Shown here in pieces: positions 51,423 through 60,584 of a DNA stretch of 64,000 bases. Position 1 is the stretch's first letter; the number at the start of each line of letters is the position of its first letter. This DNA comes from Microvirga sesbaniae (GTDB taxonomy: Bacteria > Pseudomonadota > Alphaproteobacteria > Rhizobiales > Beijerinckiaceae), in NCBI RefSeq assembly GCF_025460805.1, contig NZ_JAMXFJ010000003.1, forward strand, positions 345,555-409,554, in the 5' to 3' direction. Position numbers and translations under genes: made by a program. Under the pieces are notes generated by a model. It made no database searches and had not been told where the DNA came from. It saw only the letters and a program-made list of their open reading frames with translations.

Positions 51423-51812
51423 ATGCCGCTCATCCGCATCTCGCTTCGCAACGGCAAGACGCCCGCCTATCGGAAGGCGCTGGCGGACGGGGTCTATCTC
51501 GCCCTGCGCGAAACGTTCAACGTTCCCGAGGACGATCTCTTCGTCACCGTCAGCGAGCACGAAGGCGACAACTTCTTCTACGGGGCGAACTATCTCGACA
51601 TCCCGCGGAGCGACGATCTCGTCATCATCCAGCTCACCGTCAGCAACACACGGACCATCGACCAGAAGAAGGCCCTCTTCAGACGGATCGTCGAGAAGCT
51701 CGGGGCGGATCCCGGCCTTCGTCCCGAGGACGTGTTCATCAACCTGATCGAAGTCGAAAAGGAAAACTGGTCCTTCGGTCACGGCATCGCGCAGTACGCG
51801 CAGGGGAACTAG
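51423..51812 (+). CDS. Tautomerase family protein
   Basis: A 129-residue protein starting MPLIRISLRNGKTPAYRKAL: Pro after the initiator Met is the N-terminal base of the tautomerase superfamily (after Met removal), and the length matches the fused two-unit forms (MSAD/cis-CaaD-like). FVTVSEHEGDNFFYGANY and IIQLTVSNTRTIDQKKAL follow. It lies between pdhC and lpd, ending five bases before lpd. The substrate is not known; the operon position suggests an intermediary-metabolite keto-enol role, which is inference. Confidence 0.85.
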   Translation: MPLIRISLRNGKTPAYRKALADGVYLALRETFNVPEDDLFVTVSEHEGDNFFYGANYLDIPRSDDLVIIQLTVSNTRTIDQKKALFRRIVEKLGADPGLRPEDVFINLIEVEKENWSFGHGIAQYAQGN

Positions 51813-51816
51813 CACT

Positions 51817-53256
51817 ATGGCAAACCAGTACGACATCATCGTCATCGGCGGCGGGCCGGGGGGCTATGTGGCGGCGATCCGCGCGGCCCAGCTCGGGTTC
51901 AAGACCGCCGTGGTGGAGCGCGAGCATCTGGGCGGCATCTGCCTCAACTGGGGCTGCATCCCGACCAAGGCGCTCCTGCGTTCGGCCGAGATCTACCACT
52001 ATATGGAGCACGCCAAGGATTACGGCCTGTCGGCCCAGGGCATCGGCTTCGACGCGGCCGCCATCGTCAACCGCTCGCGCGGCGTCTCCGGCCGGCTTAA
52101 CGGCGGCGTCGGCATGCTGCTGAAGAAGAACAAGGTCGACGTGATCTGGGGCGAGGCGACGATCTCGAAGGTCGGCGAGGTGGTCGTGACCGCCCCGAAG
52201 AAGCCCGCCATGCAGCCGCAGAACCCCGTTCCGAAAGGCGTGCTGGAGCCCGGGACCTACCAGGCCAAGAACGTCATCGTGGCGACCGGCGCGCGTCCCC
52301 GGGCGCTGCCGGGCATCGAGCCGGACGGCAAGCTGATCTGGACCTATTTCGAGGCCATGGTGCCGCCTTCCATGCCGAAGTCGCTCATCGTGATGGGCTC
52401 GGGCGCCATCGGGATCGAGTTCGCCTCCTTCTACCGCACCATGGGCGTGGACGTGACCGTGGTCGAGGTCATGCCGCAGATCCTGCCGGTGGAGGACGCG
52501 GAAATCGCCGCGCTCGCCCGCAAGCGCTTCGAGAAGCAGGGCATGAAGATCTTCTCGGGCGCCAAGGTCACGAAGGTCGAGAAGGGCGCGAACTCCATCA
52601 CGGCCACCATCGACGACGGCAAGGGCGGCACGCAGACCATCACCGCCGAGCGGATGATCTCGGCGGTCGGGGTCGTCGGCAACATCGAGAATCTCGGCCT
52701 GGAGAAGCTCGGGGTGAAGATCGAACGGGGCGTGGTCGTCACGGACGGCCTCGGACGGACCAATGTGCCCGGCATCTACGCCATCGGCGACGTGGCTGGC
52801 CCCCCGATGCTGGCGCACAAGGCGGAGCACGAGGGCGTCATCTGCGTCGAGACCATCAAGGGCCTGCATGCCCACGCCATGGACAAGGCCAAGATCCCGG
52901 GCTGCACCTATTGCAACCCGCAGATCGCCTCCGTGGGCCTCACCGAGGCCAAGGCGAAGGAGCAGGGCTACGACATCCGGGTCGGCCGCTTCCCGTTCAT
53001 CGGCAACGGCAAGGCCATCGCGCTCGGCGAGCCCGACGGCCTGGTGAAGACGATCTTCGACAAGAAGACCGGCCAGCTGCTCGGCGCCCACATGGTCGGC
53101 GCCGAGGTGACGGAGCTGATCCAGGGCTTCGTGATCGCGATGAATCTCGAGACAACGGAAGAAGACCTGATCCACGCCGTCTTCCCGCACCCGACCCTGT
53201 CTGAGACCATGCACGAGAGCGTCATGGATGCCTACGACCGGGTGATCCACATCTGA
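51817..53256 (+). CDS. lpd: Dihydrolipoamide dehydrogenase (E3)
   Basis: Flavoprotein that reoxidises the lipoyl groups. FAD motif IGGGPGGYVAAIRAA at residues 10-24; redox-active Cys42 and Cys47 in GGICLNWGCIPTKA; NAD motif VMGSGAIGIEFASF; and the His-Glu base near the C-terminus in FPHPTLSETMHES. The 479-residue form has no N-terminal lipoyl domain and an insertion around residues 128-145 (KKPAMQPQNPVPKG) common in alphaproteobacteria. Last gene of the pdh operon. Confidence 0.97.
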   Translation: MANQYDIIVIGGGPGGYVAAIRAAQLGFKTAVVEREHLGGICLNWGCIPTKALLRSAEIYHYMEHAKDYGLSAQGIGFDAAAIVNRSRGVSGRLNGGVGMLLKKNKVDVIWGEATISKVGEVVVTAPKKPAMQPQNPVPKGVLEPGTYQAKNVIVATGARPRALPGIEPDGKLIWTYFEAMVPPSMPKSLIVMGSGAIGIEFASFYRTMGVDVTVVEVMPQILPVEDAEIAALARKRFEKQGMKIFSGAKVTKVEKGANSITATIDDGKGGTQTITAERMISAVGVVGNIENLGLEKLGVKIERGVVVTDGLGRTNVPGIYAIGDVAGPPMLAHKAEHEGVICVETIKGLHAHAMDKAKIPGCTYCNPQIASVGLTEAKAKEQGYDIRVGRFPFIGNGKAIALGEPDGLVKTIFDKKTGQLLGAHMVGAEVTELIQGFVIAMNLETTEEDLIHAVFPHPTLSETMHESVMDAYDRVIHI

Positions 53257-53394
53257 GGCGCTCCGGTCCCCAACTTTGCGTGGACCCAAGGCGAGTTCCA
53301 GGAATTAACCAGCCAGGACCGGTGAAACGGCCCTGGCTGCGCCGTCTGACGACGGGGACAGCCGCCCAGACCGTCGGCACGGGAGGAGGCGGCG

Positions 53395-54729
53395 ATGACA
53401 AGCGTCGCAATGAGGGACGAGGTCCGGACCTCGCAGTCCCGCAGGAAGCCCTGGTACAAGGTTCTCTACATCCAGGTTCTGATCGCGATCTTTCTCGGCA
53501 TTCTCGTCGGCTGGCTCTTCCCGGACCTGGCCAAGAGCGACTGGATCAAGGCCCTCGGGGACGGCTTCATCAAGCTCATCAAGATGGTCATCGCGCCGAT
53601 CATCTTCTGCACGGTGGTGTCCGGCATCGCCCACATCCAGGACGCCAAGAAGGTGGGACGGGTCGGCATCAAGGCCCTGGTCTATTTCGAGGTGGTGTCG
53701 ACCTTCGCGCTCGTCATCGGCCTTCTCGTCGGCAATATCGTGAAGCCGGGCGCAGGGTTCGCCGGGACGCCGGACCCGGCCGCAGTCGCCGGCTACGCCA
53801 AGCAGGCCGCCGAGCAGAAGCCGGTCGATTTCCTTCTGCACATCATTCCCGACAGCGTGGTCGGGGCCTTCGCCCAGGGCGACATCCTCCAGGTCCTGCT
53901 GTTCGCGATCCTGTTCGGCTTCGCCCTCCTGGTTCTCGGCGAGCGGGGCGAGACGGTCCGCAATATCATCGACGACGTGGCACATGGCATGTTCGGCGTC
54001 ATCGCCATCGTCATGAAGGCGGCCCCGATCGGGGCTTTCGGGGCCATGGCCTTCACGATCGGGCGCTACGGCCCCTCGGCGCTGGGAAACCTCTTCGGCC
54101 TGATCGTGACCTTCTATGCCACGGCGGCGCTGTTCATCTTCGTCGTGCTGGGCGTGATCGCGCGGATCGTGGGCTTCAGCATCTTCAAGTTCATCGGCTA
54201 CATCAAGGACGAGCTGCTGATCGTGCTCGGCACCAGCTCGTCCGAGAGCGCCCTGCCGCAGCTCATGGAGAAGCTCGAACGGCTCGGCTGCTCGAAATCC
54301 GTCGTGGGCCTCGTGGTCCCGACCGGCTATTCGTTCAACCTCGACGGCACCAACATCTACATGACCCTGGCGACCCTGTTCATCGCGCAGGCGCTCGGCT
54401 ACGACCTCACCCTCAGCCAGCAGCTCACCATCCTGCTCGTGGCGCTCCTCACCTCGAAGGGCGCCAGCGGCGTCACCGGGGCGGGCTTCATCACGCTGGC
54501 CGCGACCCTGGCGGTGGTGAACCCGGCCCTCGTGCCCGGAATGGCGATCATCCTCGGCATCGACAAGTTCATGAGCGAGGTGCGCGCGCTCACCAACATC
54601 ACCGGCAACGGCGTGGCCGCCGTGGTCGTGGCCTGGTGGGAGGGCGAGCTCGACCGCGACAAGCTCAATGCGGGCCTCAACCGGCAGGTCGACCCGTCCG
54701 ACGTCGAGACCGCCGTGACCACGGATTGA
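53395..54729 (+). CDS. dctA: C4-dicarboxylate transporter DctA
   Basis: Sodium/proton symporter for succinate, malate and fumarate (DAACS family), an inner-membrane protein of 444 residues. Signatures: [21 protein letters not shown] in pieces as [12 protein letters not shown], the serine-rich [17 protein letters not shown], and [16 protein letters not shown], then [27 protein letters not shown] precedes the ATG at 53395. No dctBD two-component genes are in this window, so regulation is not visible. It is convergent with the EamA gene; the two stops are ten bases apart. Confidence 0.95.
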   Translation: MTSVAMRDEVRTSQSRRKPWYKVLYIQVLIAIFLGILVGWLFPDLAKSDWIKALGDGFIKLIKMVIAPIIFCTVVSGIAHIQDAKKVGRVGIKALVYFEVVSTFALVIGLLVGNIVKPGAGFAGTPDPAAVAGYAKQAAEQKPVDFLLHIIPDSVVGAFAQGDILQVLLFAILFGFALLVLGERGETVRNIIDDVAHGMFGVIAIVMKAAPIGAFGAMAFTIGRYGPSALGNLFGLIVTFYATAALFIFVVLGVIARIVGFSIFKFIGYIKDELLIVLGTSSSESALPQLMEKLERLGCSKSVVGLVVPTGYSFNLDGTNIYMTLATLFIAQALGYDLTLSQQLTILLVALLTSKGASGVTGAGFITLAATLAVVNPALVPGMAIILGIDKFMSEVRALTNITGNGVAAVVVAWWEGELDRDKLNAGLNRQVDPSDVETAVTTD

Positions 54730-54739
54730 TCGCCGGATG

Positions 54740-55657
54740 TTAGGAGCGGGTGCCCACCCGGACCTTCGGCAGAAGCGTGACGCCCGCCCTCTCGGGCCTG
54801 GCGAATCTCTTCGCGCCGGCCACGCAGCCGATCACCGCGAGCGTGGCGGCGATCATCGACCACCCGACCGTCTCGTGCAGAAGGGCGGCCGCCCAGAGGA
54901 GGCCGAGGAACGGCTGCAGGAGCTGCAGCTGCCCCACGCCGGCGATGCCTCCCAGGGCGAGGCCCCGGTACCAGAACACGAAGCCGATCAGCATGGAGAA
55001 CAGGGACACATAGGCGAGCCCGAGCCATGCCGGGACGCCGATTCCACCCAGGGAGTCGGGCCATGTGAGAAGCGTCAGCGGCCCCGTGACGGGCAGCGAC
55101 AGGGCCAGCGCCCAGGAAATGACCTGCCATCCGCCGAGCCGCCGCGCCAGCGTCGCGCCTTCGGCGTAGCCGAGCCCGCAGAGAAGAACCGCCCCGACCA
55201 TCAGCAGATCGCCGGCCGGTGAGGCCGAGAATCCCTGGAGCAGCGAGAACCCGGCCACCATCGCGCCGCCGAGCCCCGAGAAGACCCAGAAGGCCGGCTG
55301 CGGCCGCTCGCCCCCCCGCAGCACCCCAAAGACCGCTGTCGCCAGGGGCAGGAGGCCGATGAACACGATCGAATGGGCCGACGTGACATGTCGGAGCGCC
55401 AAGGCGGTCAGGAGCGGGAAGCCGATGACGACGCCCAGCGACACGATCCCGAGGGCGGCAAGGTCGGACCGGGCCGGGCGCTTCTGGCGCAGGATCATCA
55501 GCAGGGCGGCGCCGAGGAGCCCGGCGATGCAGGCCCGCGCCACGGTCAGGAACAGGGGATCGAAATCCGCCACGGCCACGCGCGTGGCCGGCAGCGAGCC
55601 GCTGAAGATCAGCACGCCGACGAAGCCGCTGATCCATCCTGTCTTCGTCCGGTCCAT
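54740..55657 (-). CDS. EamA/DMT superfamily transporter
   Basis: A 305-residue inner-membrane protein with ten hydrophobic segments in two EamA repeats: the first repeat has IFSGSLPATRVAVADFDPLF and ALRHVTSAHSIVFIGLLPLA, the second repeat ends GWSMIAATLAVIGCVAGAK. It is probably an amino acid or metabolite exporter. The ATG at 55657 is set by GGAGG eight bases upstream on the minus strand. It is divergent from a MocR-type regulator gene, which probably controls it. Confidence 0.9.
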   Translation of the reverse strand: MDRTKTGWISGFVGVLIFSGSLPATRVAVADFDPLFLTVARACIAGLLGAALLMILRQKRPARSDLAALGIVSLGVVIGFPLLTALALRHVTSAHSIVFIGLLPLATAVFGVLRGGERPQPAFWVFSGLGGAMVAGFSLLQGFSASPAGDLLMVGAVLLCGLGYAEGATLARRLGGWQVISWALALSLPVTGPLTLLTWPDSLGGIGVPAWLGLAYVSLFSMLIGFVFWYRGLALGGIAGVGQLQLLQPFLGLLWAAALLHETVGWSMIAATLAVIGCVAGAKRFARPERAGVTLLPKVRVGTRS

Positions 55658-55717
55658 GTCCGTGCCTCCGCGGGATGATCTTCTCGGCTCGATCACATGG
55701 TTTTTCCAGGTACGGTC

Positions 55718-55762
55718 CAGTACAGTTCATCCGAACTGTCATGGTCATGGAGGCAGTACAGT
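55718..55762. promoter_or_regulatory. Operator region between the EamA and MocR genes
   Basis: The divergent gap has two direct 9-base repeats CAGTACAGT (55718-55726 and 55754-55762), and a perfect 18-base palindrome ACAGTTC-ATCC-GAACTGT (55722-55739) overlapping the first. Direct and inverted repeats of this kind are typical MocR-type operators. The second repeat covers the GTG start of the regulator gene. Confidence 0.7.
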
Positions 55763-57170
55763 GGATGAGCTCGGAACCAATCGCCCGCCCGGAACCCGGG
55801 TGGAGCATGTCATGCAGGCGGTCCGCGCGCGGATCGCAAGCCGGTCCCTGAACCCGGGCGCGAAGCTGCCGTCGATCCGCGCCCTTGCCACGACGATGGG
55901 CGTGTCCAAGTCCACAATCGTCGAGGCCTATGACCGGCTGGCGGCGGAAGGCGTCATCCGGTCGAGGCCGGGCTCCGGCTTCTTCAGCGCGGCGGCGCCG
56001 CCGCCCCTGTCTCTCGCGGAGCTCGGGCCGCGCCTCGACCGGGCCGTCGACCCGTTCTGGGTGTCGCGACAGTCCCTGGAGGCGGGGCCGGGGATGCTCA
56101 AGCCCGGCTGCGGCTGGCTTCCGGCCGAATGGCTGCCCGATGAAGACATCCGCCGCGCCCTCCGCCAGCTCGCCCGGACCAGGGAAACCGCGAAGCTGAC
56201 CGATTACGGCACGCCGGGAGGACTGGCGCCTTTGCGTCAGCTCCTGTCGCGCCGCATGGCCGAGCAGGGCTTTCATGCCGGTCCGGACCAGATCCTGCTG
56301 ACCGAATCCGGCACCCAGGCAATCGATCTCGTATGCCGGCTCCTGCTGCAACCGGGCGATGCGGTCCTGGTGGACGATCCCTGCTATTTCAACTTCCTGG
56401 CCGTTCTGCGTGCCCATCACGCGAAGATCGTCGGCGTCCCCTATACCCCGGAGGGGCCCGATCTCGTGGCATACGAGACGGCGCTCGCCGAGCACCGGCC
56501 CCGCCTCTACATCACCACCTCCGGCCTCCATAACCCGACCGGCGCCACATTGAGAGCCGCGACGGCCCACAAGGTGCTGAAGCTCGCCGAAACCCATGGG
56601 GCCCTCATCGTCGAGGACGACATCTTCGCCGATTTCGAAAGGGAGCCGGCGCCGCGGCTCGCCGCTCTCGACGGCCTCGACCGCGTGGTGCGGATCGGGA
56701 GCTTCTCCAAAACGCTTTCAGCCTCCTTCCGGTGCGGTTACATCGCGGCCAGGACGGACTGGATCGACAGGCTGGTCGATCTCAGGATCGCCACCGGCTT
56801 TGCCAGCAGTCCCTTGTCGCAGGATCTCGTCTTCAGCGTCCTCGGCAGCGGCACCTACCGCAAATACCTGGACGGGCTGCGGGTCCGCCTTGCGAAGGCG
56901 AGGACGGACACTCTGCGGCGTCTGCGCGCCCTCGGCATCGAACCGTGGCTGGAACCCGAGGCCGGCATGCTGCTCTGGTGCCGTCTGCCGGATCGCCTGA
57001 ACGCCGCCGACGTGGCGCGGCACGCGCTTCGGGGCGGCGTGGTGCTCGCGCCCGGCAATGTCTTCAGCCCGGCGCAGACCGCCGCCGATTTCATGCGTTT
57101 CAACGTGGCCCAGTGCGGGGACGAGCGCGTGTTCAGGATTCTCGACGGAGCCATGCGGTCCGGGCTCTGA
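55761..57170 (+). CDS. MocR-family transcriptional regulator (GntR HTH with PLP-dependent domain)
   Basis: A 469-residue regulator: GntR winged helix at residues 12-75 ([21 protein letters not shown]), then an aminotransferase-fold domain with the PLP Lys in [14 protein letters not shown] (about 317). [10 protein letters not shown] and [10 protein letters not shown] are also class I aminotransferase signatures. The start is GTG at 55761 with GGAGG seven bases upstream; the frame stays open far upstream into the EamA gene. It is divergent from the EamA exporter, which is its likely target, possibly responding to an amino compound. Confidence 0.92.
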   Translation: MDELGTNRPPGTRVEHVMQAVRARIASRSLNPGAKLPSIRALATTMGVSKSTIVEAYDRLAAEGVIRSRPGSGFFSAAAPPPLSLAELGPRLDRAVDPFWVSRQSLEAGPGMLKPGCGWLPAEWLPDEDIRRALRQLARTRETAKLTDYGTPGGLAPLRQLLSRRMAEQGFHAGPDQILLTESGTQAIDLVCRLLLQPGDAVLVDDPCYFNFLAVLRAHHAKIVGVPYTPEGPDLVAYETALAEHRPRLYITTSGLHNPTGATLRAATAHKVLKLAETHGALIVEDDIFADFEREPAPRLAALDGLDRVVRIGSFSKTLSASFRCGYIAARTDWIDRLVDLRIATGFASSPLSQDLVFSVLGSGTYRKYLDGLRVRLAKARTDTLRRLRALGIEPWLEPEAGMLLWCRLPDRLNAADVARHALRGGVVLAPGNVFSPAQTAADFMRFNVAQCGDERVFRILDGAMRSGL

Positions 57171-57283
57171 ATGCATCCCGGGCGGACGCCGCGGCGCAGC
57201 GATCAGCGCTCCGGTCCAGTGGCGTTGACGCCCGCCAGCGATCCGCAGCAATCTTGCCCTCCAGCTCTGAAGAGGAGGGGGAC

Positions 57284-57757
57284 ATGGCGGGTTCGGATAA
57301 CCGGCACGAGGGCCGGTGCCGGTGCGGTCGGGTCAGGTTTCGTGTCGATGGGCATCCCATCATCGCCATGGCCTGTCATTGCGAGGGTTGCCAACGCATG
57401 ACCGCGAGCGCCTTCTCGCTGAGCGTCCTTTATCCGAGCGACCGGTTTGCCGTGCTGCAGGGCGAGCCCGTGATCGGCGGACTGCACGGTGCCACGCGGC
57501 ACTTCTTCTGCCCGCACTGCATGAGCTGGCTCTTCACCCGGCCCGAGGGCATGGACGAGTTCGTCAACGTCCGCACCGCGATGCTCGAAGACCCGGGCCG
57601 GTTCCCGCCGTTCATCGAGACCTATACGAGCGAGAAGCTCCCATGGGCCACCACACCGGCCCTGCACAGCTTCGAGAGCCTGCCGCCGATGGAGCGCTAT
57701 CCCGAGCTGGCGGCCGAGTTCGCGTCGCGGGTCGGCCCGGCCACGGGCGGGGTGTGA
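57284..57757 (+). CDS. GFA (glutathione-dependent formaldehyde-activating) family protein
   Basis: Zinc-binding protein of 157 residues with the family cysteine pattern: CRCG (residues 12-15), CHCEGCQR (33-40) and CPHCMSW (about 71-77). The catalytic role in glutathione-formaldehyde adduct formation is disputed, and most members, including this one, have unknown substrate. GGAGGGGG precedes the ATG at 57284; the frame is open earlier but overlaps the regulator gene. It stands alone. Confidence 0.9.
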   Translation: MAGSDNRHEGRCRCGRVRFRVDGHPIIAMACHCEGCQRMTASAFSLSVLYPSDRFAVLQGEPVIGGLHGATRHFFCPHCMSWLFTRPEGMDEFVNVRTAMLEDPGRFPPFIETYTSEKLPWATTPALHSFESLPPMERYPELAAEFASRVGPATGGV

Positions 57758-58097
57758 TCCTCCTCCCTCATCCCGCCGCGTCGCTGACGCCCCTCACGTC
57801 CTGACGCCCTCCGCACGTCATGGCCGGCCATCCCGATCCGAGAAACGCCGCCGCCACGGAAGGGAGATCACCGGCGTGATGACGTGGAGCTGATCATGTC
57901 CGAAGAGCTCGATCCGGAACGGCACGGAGCGGCGCAGCGGCGGCATCCCCGCGAGCTCGTCGATGGCGGGAAACCCCGGTCACGATGCAACGATAGGGCA
58001 GGCCTGCCATCTGAGCATTTGCGAATGTCCGCCGGACGTCTTAAATCAGCGGCAGATCAGGAAGGGCAGGGTTCCCTCGCCCAGGGATTGTAGCTTC
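57758..58097. other. Repeat-bearing interval between the GFA gene and lipA
   Basis: A family B repeat in inverted orientation is found at about 57818-57890: CGTCATGGCCGGCCATCCCG followed 40 bases later by GATCACCGGCGTGATGACGT. The remainder is low in signal. An open frame from 57896 ([16 protein letters not shown], 65 codons) has no ribosome binding site or recognised family, and I do not call it. The lipA ATG at 58098 has no strong ribosome binding site either. Confidence 0.55.
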
Positions 58098-59057
58098 ATG
58101 GCCGTCGTTCTCGACCTCCTCAACAAGGACCAACGCCCCCGCCATCCGGAAAAGGCGCATCGGCCGGACCAGCCCGTTCAGCAGCGCAAGCCCGAATGGA
58201 TTCGCGTGAAGGCTCCCGGTTCGCCGAAATGGGCCGAGACCAACCGGATCGTGCGCGAGAACAAGCTCGTCACCGTCTGCGAGGAGGCCGGCTGCCCCAA
58301 TATCGGCGAATGCTGGGAGAAGAAGCACGCCACCTTCATGATCATGGGCGACACCTGCACCCGGGCCTGCGCGTTCTGCAACGTGAAGACCGGCCTGCCG
58401 CAGGCCCTCGACCGGAACGAGCCCGAGAGCGTCGCCAAGGCCGTGGAGAAGCTCGGCCTGGAGCATGTGGTCATCACGTCCGTGGACCGTGACGACCTGG
58501 CGGACGGCGGCGCGCAGCATTTCGCCGACGTGATCCGGGCCATCCGGGCCCGTTCGCCGAAGACCACCATCGAGATCCTGACGCCCGACTTCCTCCGCAA
58601 GCCCGGCGCACTCGAGATCGTGGTGGCGGCCAAGCCCGACGTGTTCAACCACAACCTCGAGACCGTGCCGTCCAAGTACCTGAAGGTCCGGCCCGGGGCC
58701 CGCTACTTCCACTCCATCCGCCTGCTGCAGCAGGTGAAGGAGCTCGATCCGACGATCTTCACCAAATCCGGCATCATGGTCGGCCTGGGCGAGGAGCGGA
58801 ACGAGGTTCTCCAGCTCATGGACGATCTTCGCTCTGCCGATGTGGACTTCATGACCATCGGCCAATACCTCCAGCCCACCAAGAAGCACCATCCGGTGAT
58901 TCGCTTCGTGACGCCCGACGAATTCAAGGCCTTTGAAACCACGGCCTATGCCAAGGGTTTCCTCCTCGTCTCCTCGACCCCGCTGACGCGCTCGTCGCAC
59001 CACGCGGGAGAGGATTTTGCCAAGCTGAAGGCGGCTCGTCTGGCGAAGCTCGGCTGA
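58098..59057 (+). CDS. lipA: Lipoyl synthase
   Basis: Radical SAM enzyme inserting two sulfurs into octanoyl groups; the pdh and other 2-oxoacid complexes need it. Auxiliary cluster Cys61, Cys66 and Cys72 ([13 protein letters not shown]) and the radical SAM CxxxCxxC Cys87, Cys91, Cys94 (CTRACAFC) are all present. [17 protein letters not shown] and GLGEERNEV follow; the C-terminal [15 protein letters not shown] end is seen as [15 protein letters not shown]. Length 319. ATG at 58098 (MAVVLDLLN) is conserved; the frame is open 45 codons earlier. Confidence 0.97.
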   Translation: MAVVLDLLNKDQRPRHPEKAHRPDQPVQQRKPEWIRVKAPGSPKWAETNRIVRENKLVTVCEEAGCPNIGECWEKKHATFMIMGDTCTRACAFCNVKTGLPQALDRNEPESVAKAVEKLGLEHVVITSVDRDDLADGGAQHFADVIRAIRARSPKTTIEILTPDFLRKPGALEIVVAAKPDVFNHNLETVPSKYLKVRPGARYFHSIRLLQQVKELDPTIFTKSGIMVGLGEERNEVLQLMDDLRSADVDFMTIGQYLQPTKKHHPVIRFVTPDEFKAFETTAYAKGFLLVSSTPLTRSSHHAGEDFAKLKAARLAKLG

Positions 59058-59085
59058 AACCTGACGGACACGGTTCGGACTTGGC

Positions 59086-59610
59086 ATGCAGCGCATCTTG
59101 GTGATCGGCAGCCCGGGCGCGGGCAAGAGCACCCTGGCGAGCCGTCTCGCAGGGCGCCTCGATCTGCCGCTGATCCACCTCGACCGGGAGTATTTCGGCC
59201 CCGGCTGGACCGTGCCCGACAGGGCCGAATGGCGTGAGCGGGTGAAGACCCTCGCGGCCCGGCCGGCCTGGGTCATGGACGGCAACTACGCCAGCACCTT
59301 CGATATTCGTGTTCCCCGGGCGACCGCCATCGTCTGGCTCGACCTGCCGCGCTGGCGATGCGCGTCGAGCGTTCTCTGGCGGGTGGCGAGGAACTACGGT
59401 CGCTCCCGGACCGATCTGGGCGACGCGGGGCCGGAACGGTTCGACTGGTCCTTCATGCGCTGGATCTGGTCCTACCCGCGACGGATGCGGCCGAAAACAG
59501 CCCGGATGCTGGAGCGTCTTCGCCCCGATCAGCAGGTTTACGTCCTGCGCTCCCGCTCCGAGATCCCGGCCCTCGAGGCCACGCTTGCAACCGTCAAAGA
59601 GGCCGCCTGA
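59086..59610 (+). CDS. FlaR-like / adenylate-kinase-related P-loop protein
   Basis: A 174-residue P-loop protein starting MQRILVIGSPGAGKSTLASRLAG (Walker A at residues 8-16), then LPLIHLDREYFGPGW and WVMDGNYAST, with two arginine-rich stretches (WRCASSVLWRVARNY; YPRRMRPKTARMLE). This is the topology-modulation (FlaR) family, nucleoside/nucleotide-kinase-like of unknown substrate. It sits between lipA and ratA, 28 bases after lipA and two bases before ratA, so it is co-transcribed. Confidence 0.85.
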   Translation: MQRILVIGSPGAGKSTLASRLAGRLDLPLIHLDREYFGPGWTVPDRAEWRERVKTLAARPAWVMDGNYASTFDIRVPRATAIVWLDLPRWRCASSVLWRVARNYGRSRTDLGDAGPERFDWSFMRWIWSYPRRMRPKTARMLERLRPDQQVYVLRSRSEIPALEATLATVKEAA

Positions 59611-59612
59611 GC

Positions 59613-60095
59613 ATGCCGACCTTTCGCACCACGCGCACCGTCCAGCATACGCCGGCTCAGATGTTCGCCCTGGTGGCCGATGTGGAGCGCTATCCGGAAT
59701 TCGTGCCGCTCTGCGAAGAATTGCGGGTCATGCGCCGGGTCCAGAGCGGGGAGGGCATCGAGTCGCTCGTCGCCACGATGTCGGTGGGCTACAAGGCCAT
59801 CCGGGAAACCTTCACCACCCGGGTGACCCTCGACGATCCCCGTCGGAAGATCACGGTCGAGTACGTGGACGGGCCCTTCAAGTATCTCGAGAACCGCTGG
59901 ACGTTCCGCGAGGCGCCGGGCGGCTGCGAGGTGGATTTCTACATCAACTACGAGTTCAAGAGCTTCGCGCTGGGGCTTCTCATGGGCAGCGTCTTCGACA
60001 AGGCCTTCCGCAAGTTCACCGAAGCCTTCGAGGAGCGGGCGGACGAGATCTACGGCGCGCCGCCCGCGTCCCGGGCCGGGGCCAAGACCGCCTGA
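59613..60095 (+). CDS. Coq10/RatA-like START-domain protein
   Basis: A 160-residue lipid-binding-type START/polyketide cyclase-like protein: TRTVQHTPAQMFALVADVER, YPEFVPLCEELRV near residues 27-39, and the C-terminal helix SFALGLLMGSVFDKAFRKF. The family acts in respiratory-quinone handling (Coq10) or ribosome association (RatA). ATG at 59613 follows the FlaR-like gene by two bases. Its stop TGA and the cinA stop TCA abut as TGATCA. Confidence 0.9.
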   Translation: MPTFRTTRTVQHTPAQMFALVADVERYPEFVPLCEELRVMRRVQSGEGIESLVATMSVGYKAIRETFTTRVTLDDPRRKITVEYVDGPFKYLENRWTFREAPGGCEVDFYINYEFKSFALGLLMGSVFDKAFRKFTEAFEERADEIYGAPPASRAGAKTA

Positions 60096-60584
60096 TCAGC
60101 GAAGAACCTGCTCGAGCAGGGACAGGGCGTCCTCGACGGCCCGACGACGCACAATCTCCCGGCCGAGGTCGCCGTAGCGGCGCTCGAGGTGCACCGTCCC
60201 GGCCCCCTTACGGGCGAGGCCGAAATGCACCAGACCGACCGGCTTCGCGGCCGTCCCGCCGGTCGGGCCGGCAACCCCCGTGATGCCCAAAGCCACGTCG
60301 GCGCGCGAATGGGCGAGGGCGCCCTTCGCCATGGACCGGGCGACCTTTTCGCTGACGGCGCCCTCGGAGACGATCAGTTCGGCCGGGACCCCAATCAGCT
60401 CCGTCTTCGCCTCGTTGGAATAGGTCACGAAGCCACGCTCCACCACAGCGGAAGAGCCCGAGATCTCCGTCAGCAACGCCGCCACGAGGCCTCCGGTGCA
60501 GGATTCCGCCGTGGCGATCTTCAGGCCCCGCCGGCGATAGGCCTCGAGGAGCGCTGCGGCGCGGTTCACCAATTCAGGGGTCAT
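60096..60584 (-). CDS. CinA C-terminal domain protein (nicotinamide-nucleotide amidohydrolase PncC)
   Basis: The stand-alone CinA C-terminal domain (162 residues), which deamidates NMN. Signatures: [18 protein letters not shown] near residues 23-40, [17 protein letters not shown] near 44-60 and [19 protein letters not shown] near 105-123. The N-terminal MoCF-like domain of full-length CinA is absent. It overlaps the end of ispDF by four bases and is translationally coupled to it. Confidence 0.95.
   Translation of the reverse strand: MTPELVNRAAALLEAYRRRGLKIATAESCTGGLVAALLTEISGSSAVVERGFVTYSNEAKTELIGVPAELIVSEGAVSEKVARSMAKGALAHSRADVALGITGVAGPTGGTAAKPVGLVHFGLARKGAGTVHLERRYGDLGREIVRRRAVEDALSLLEQVLR

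Noticed and set aside
57896..58093. A 65-codon open frame upstream of lipA
   Set aside because: No ribosome binding site, no recognisable family, and it begins directly after a repeat.
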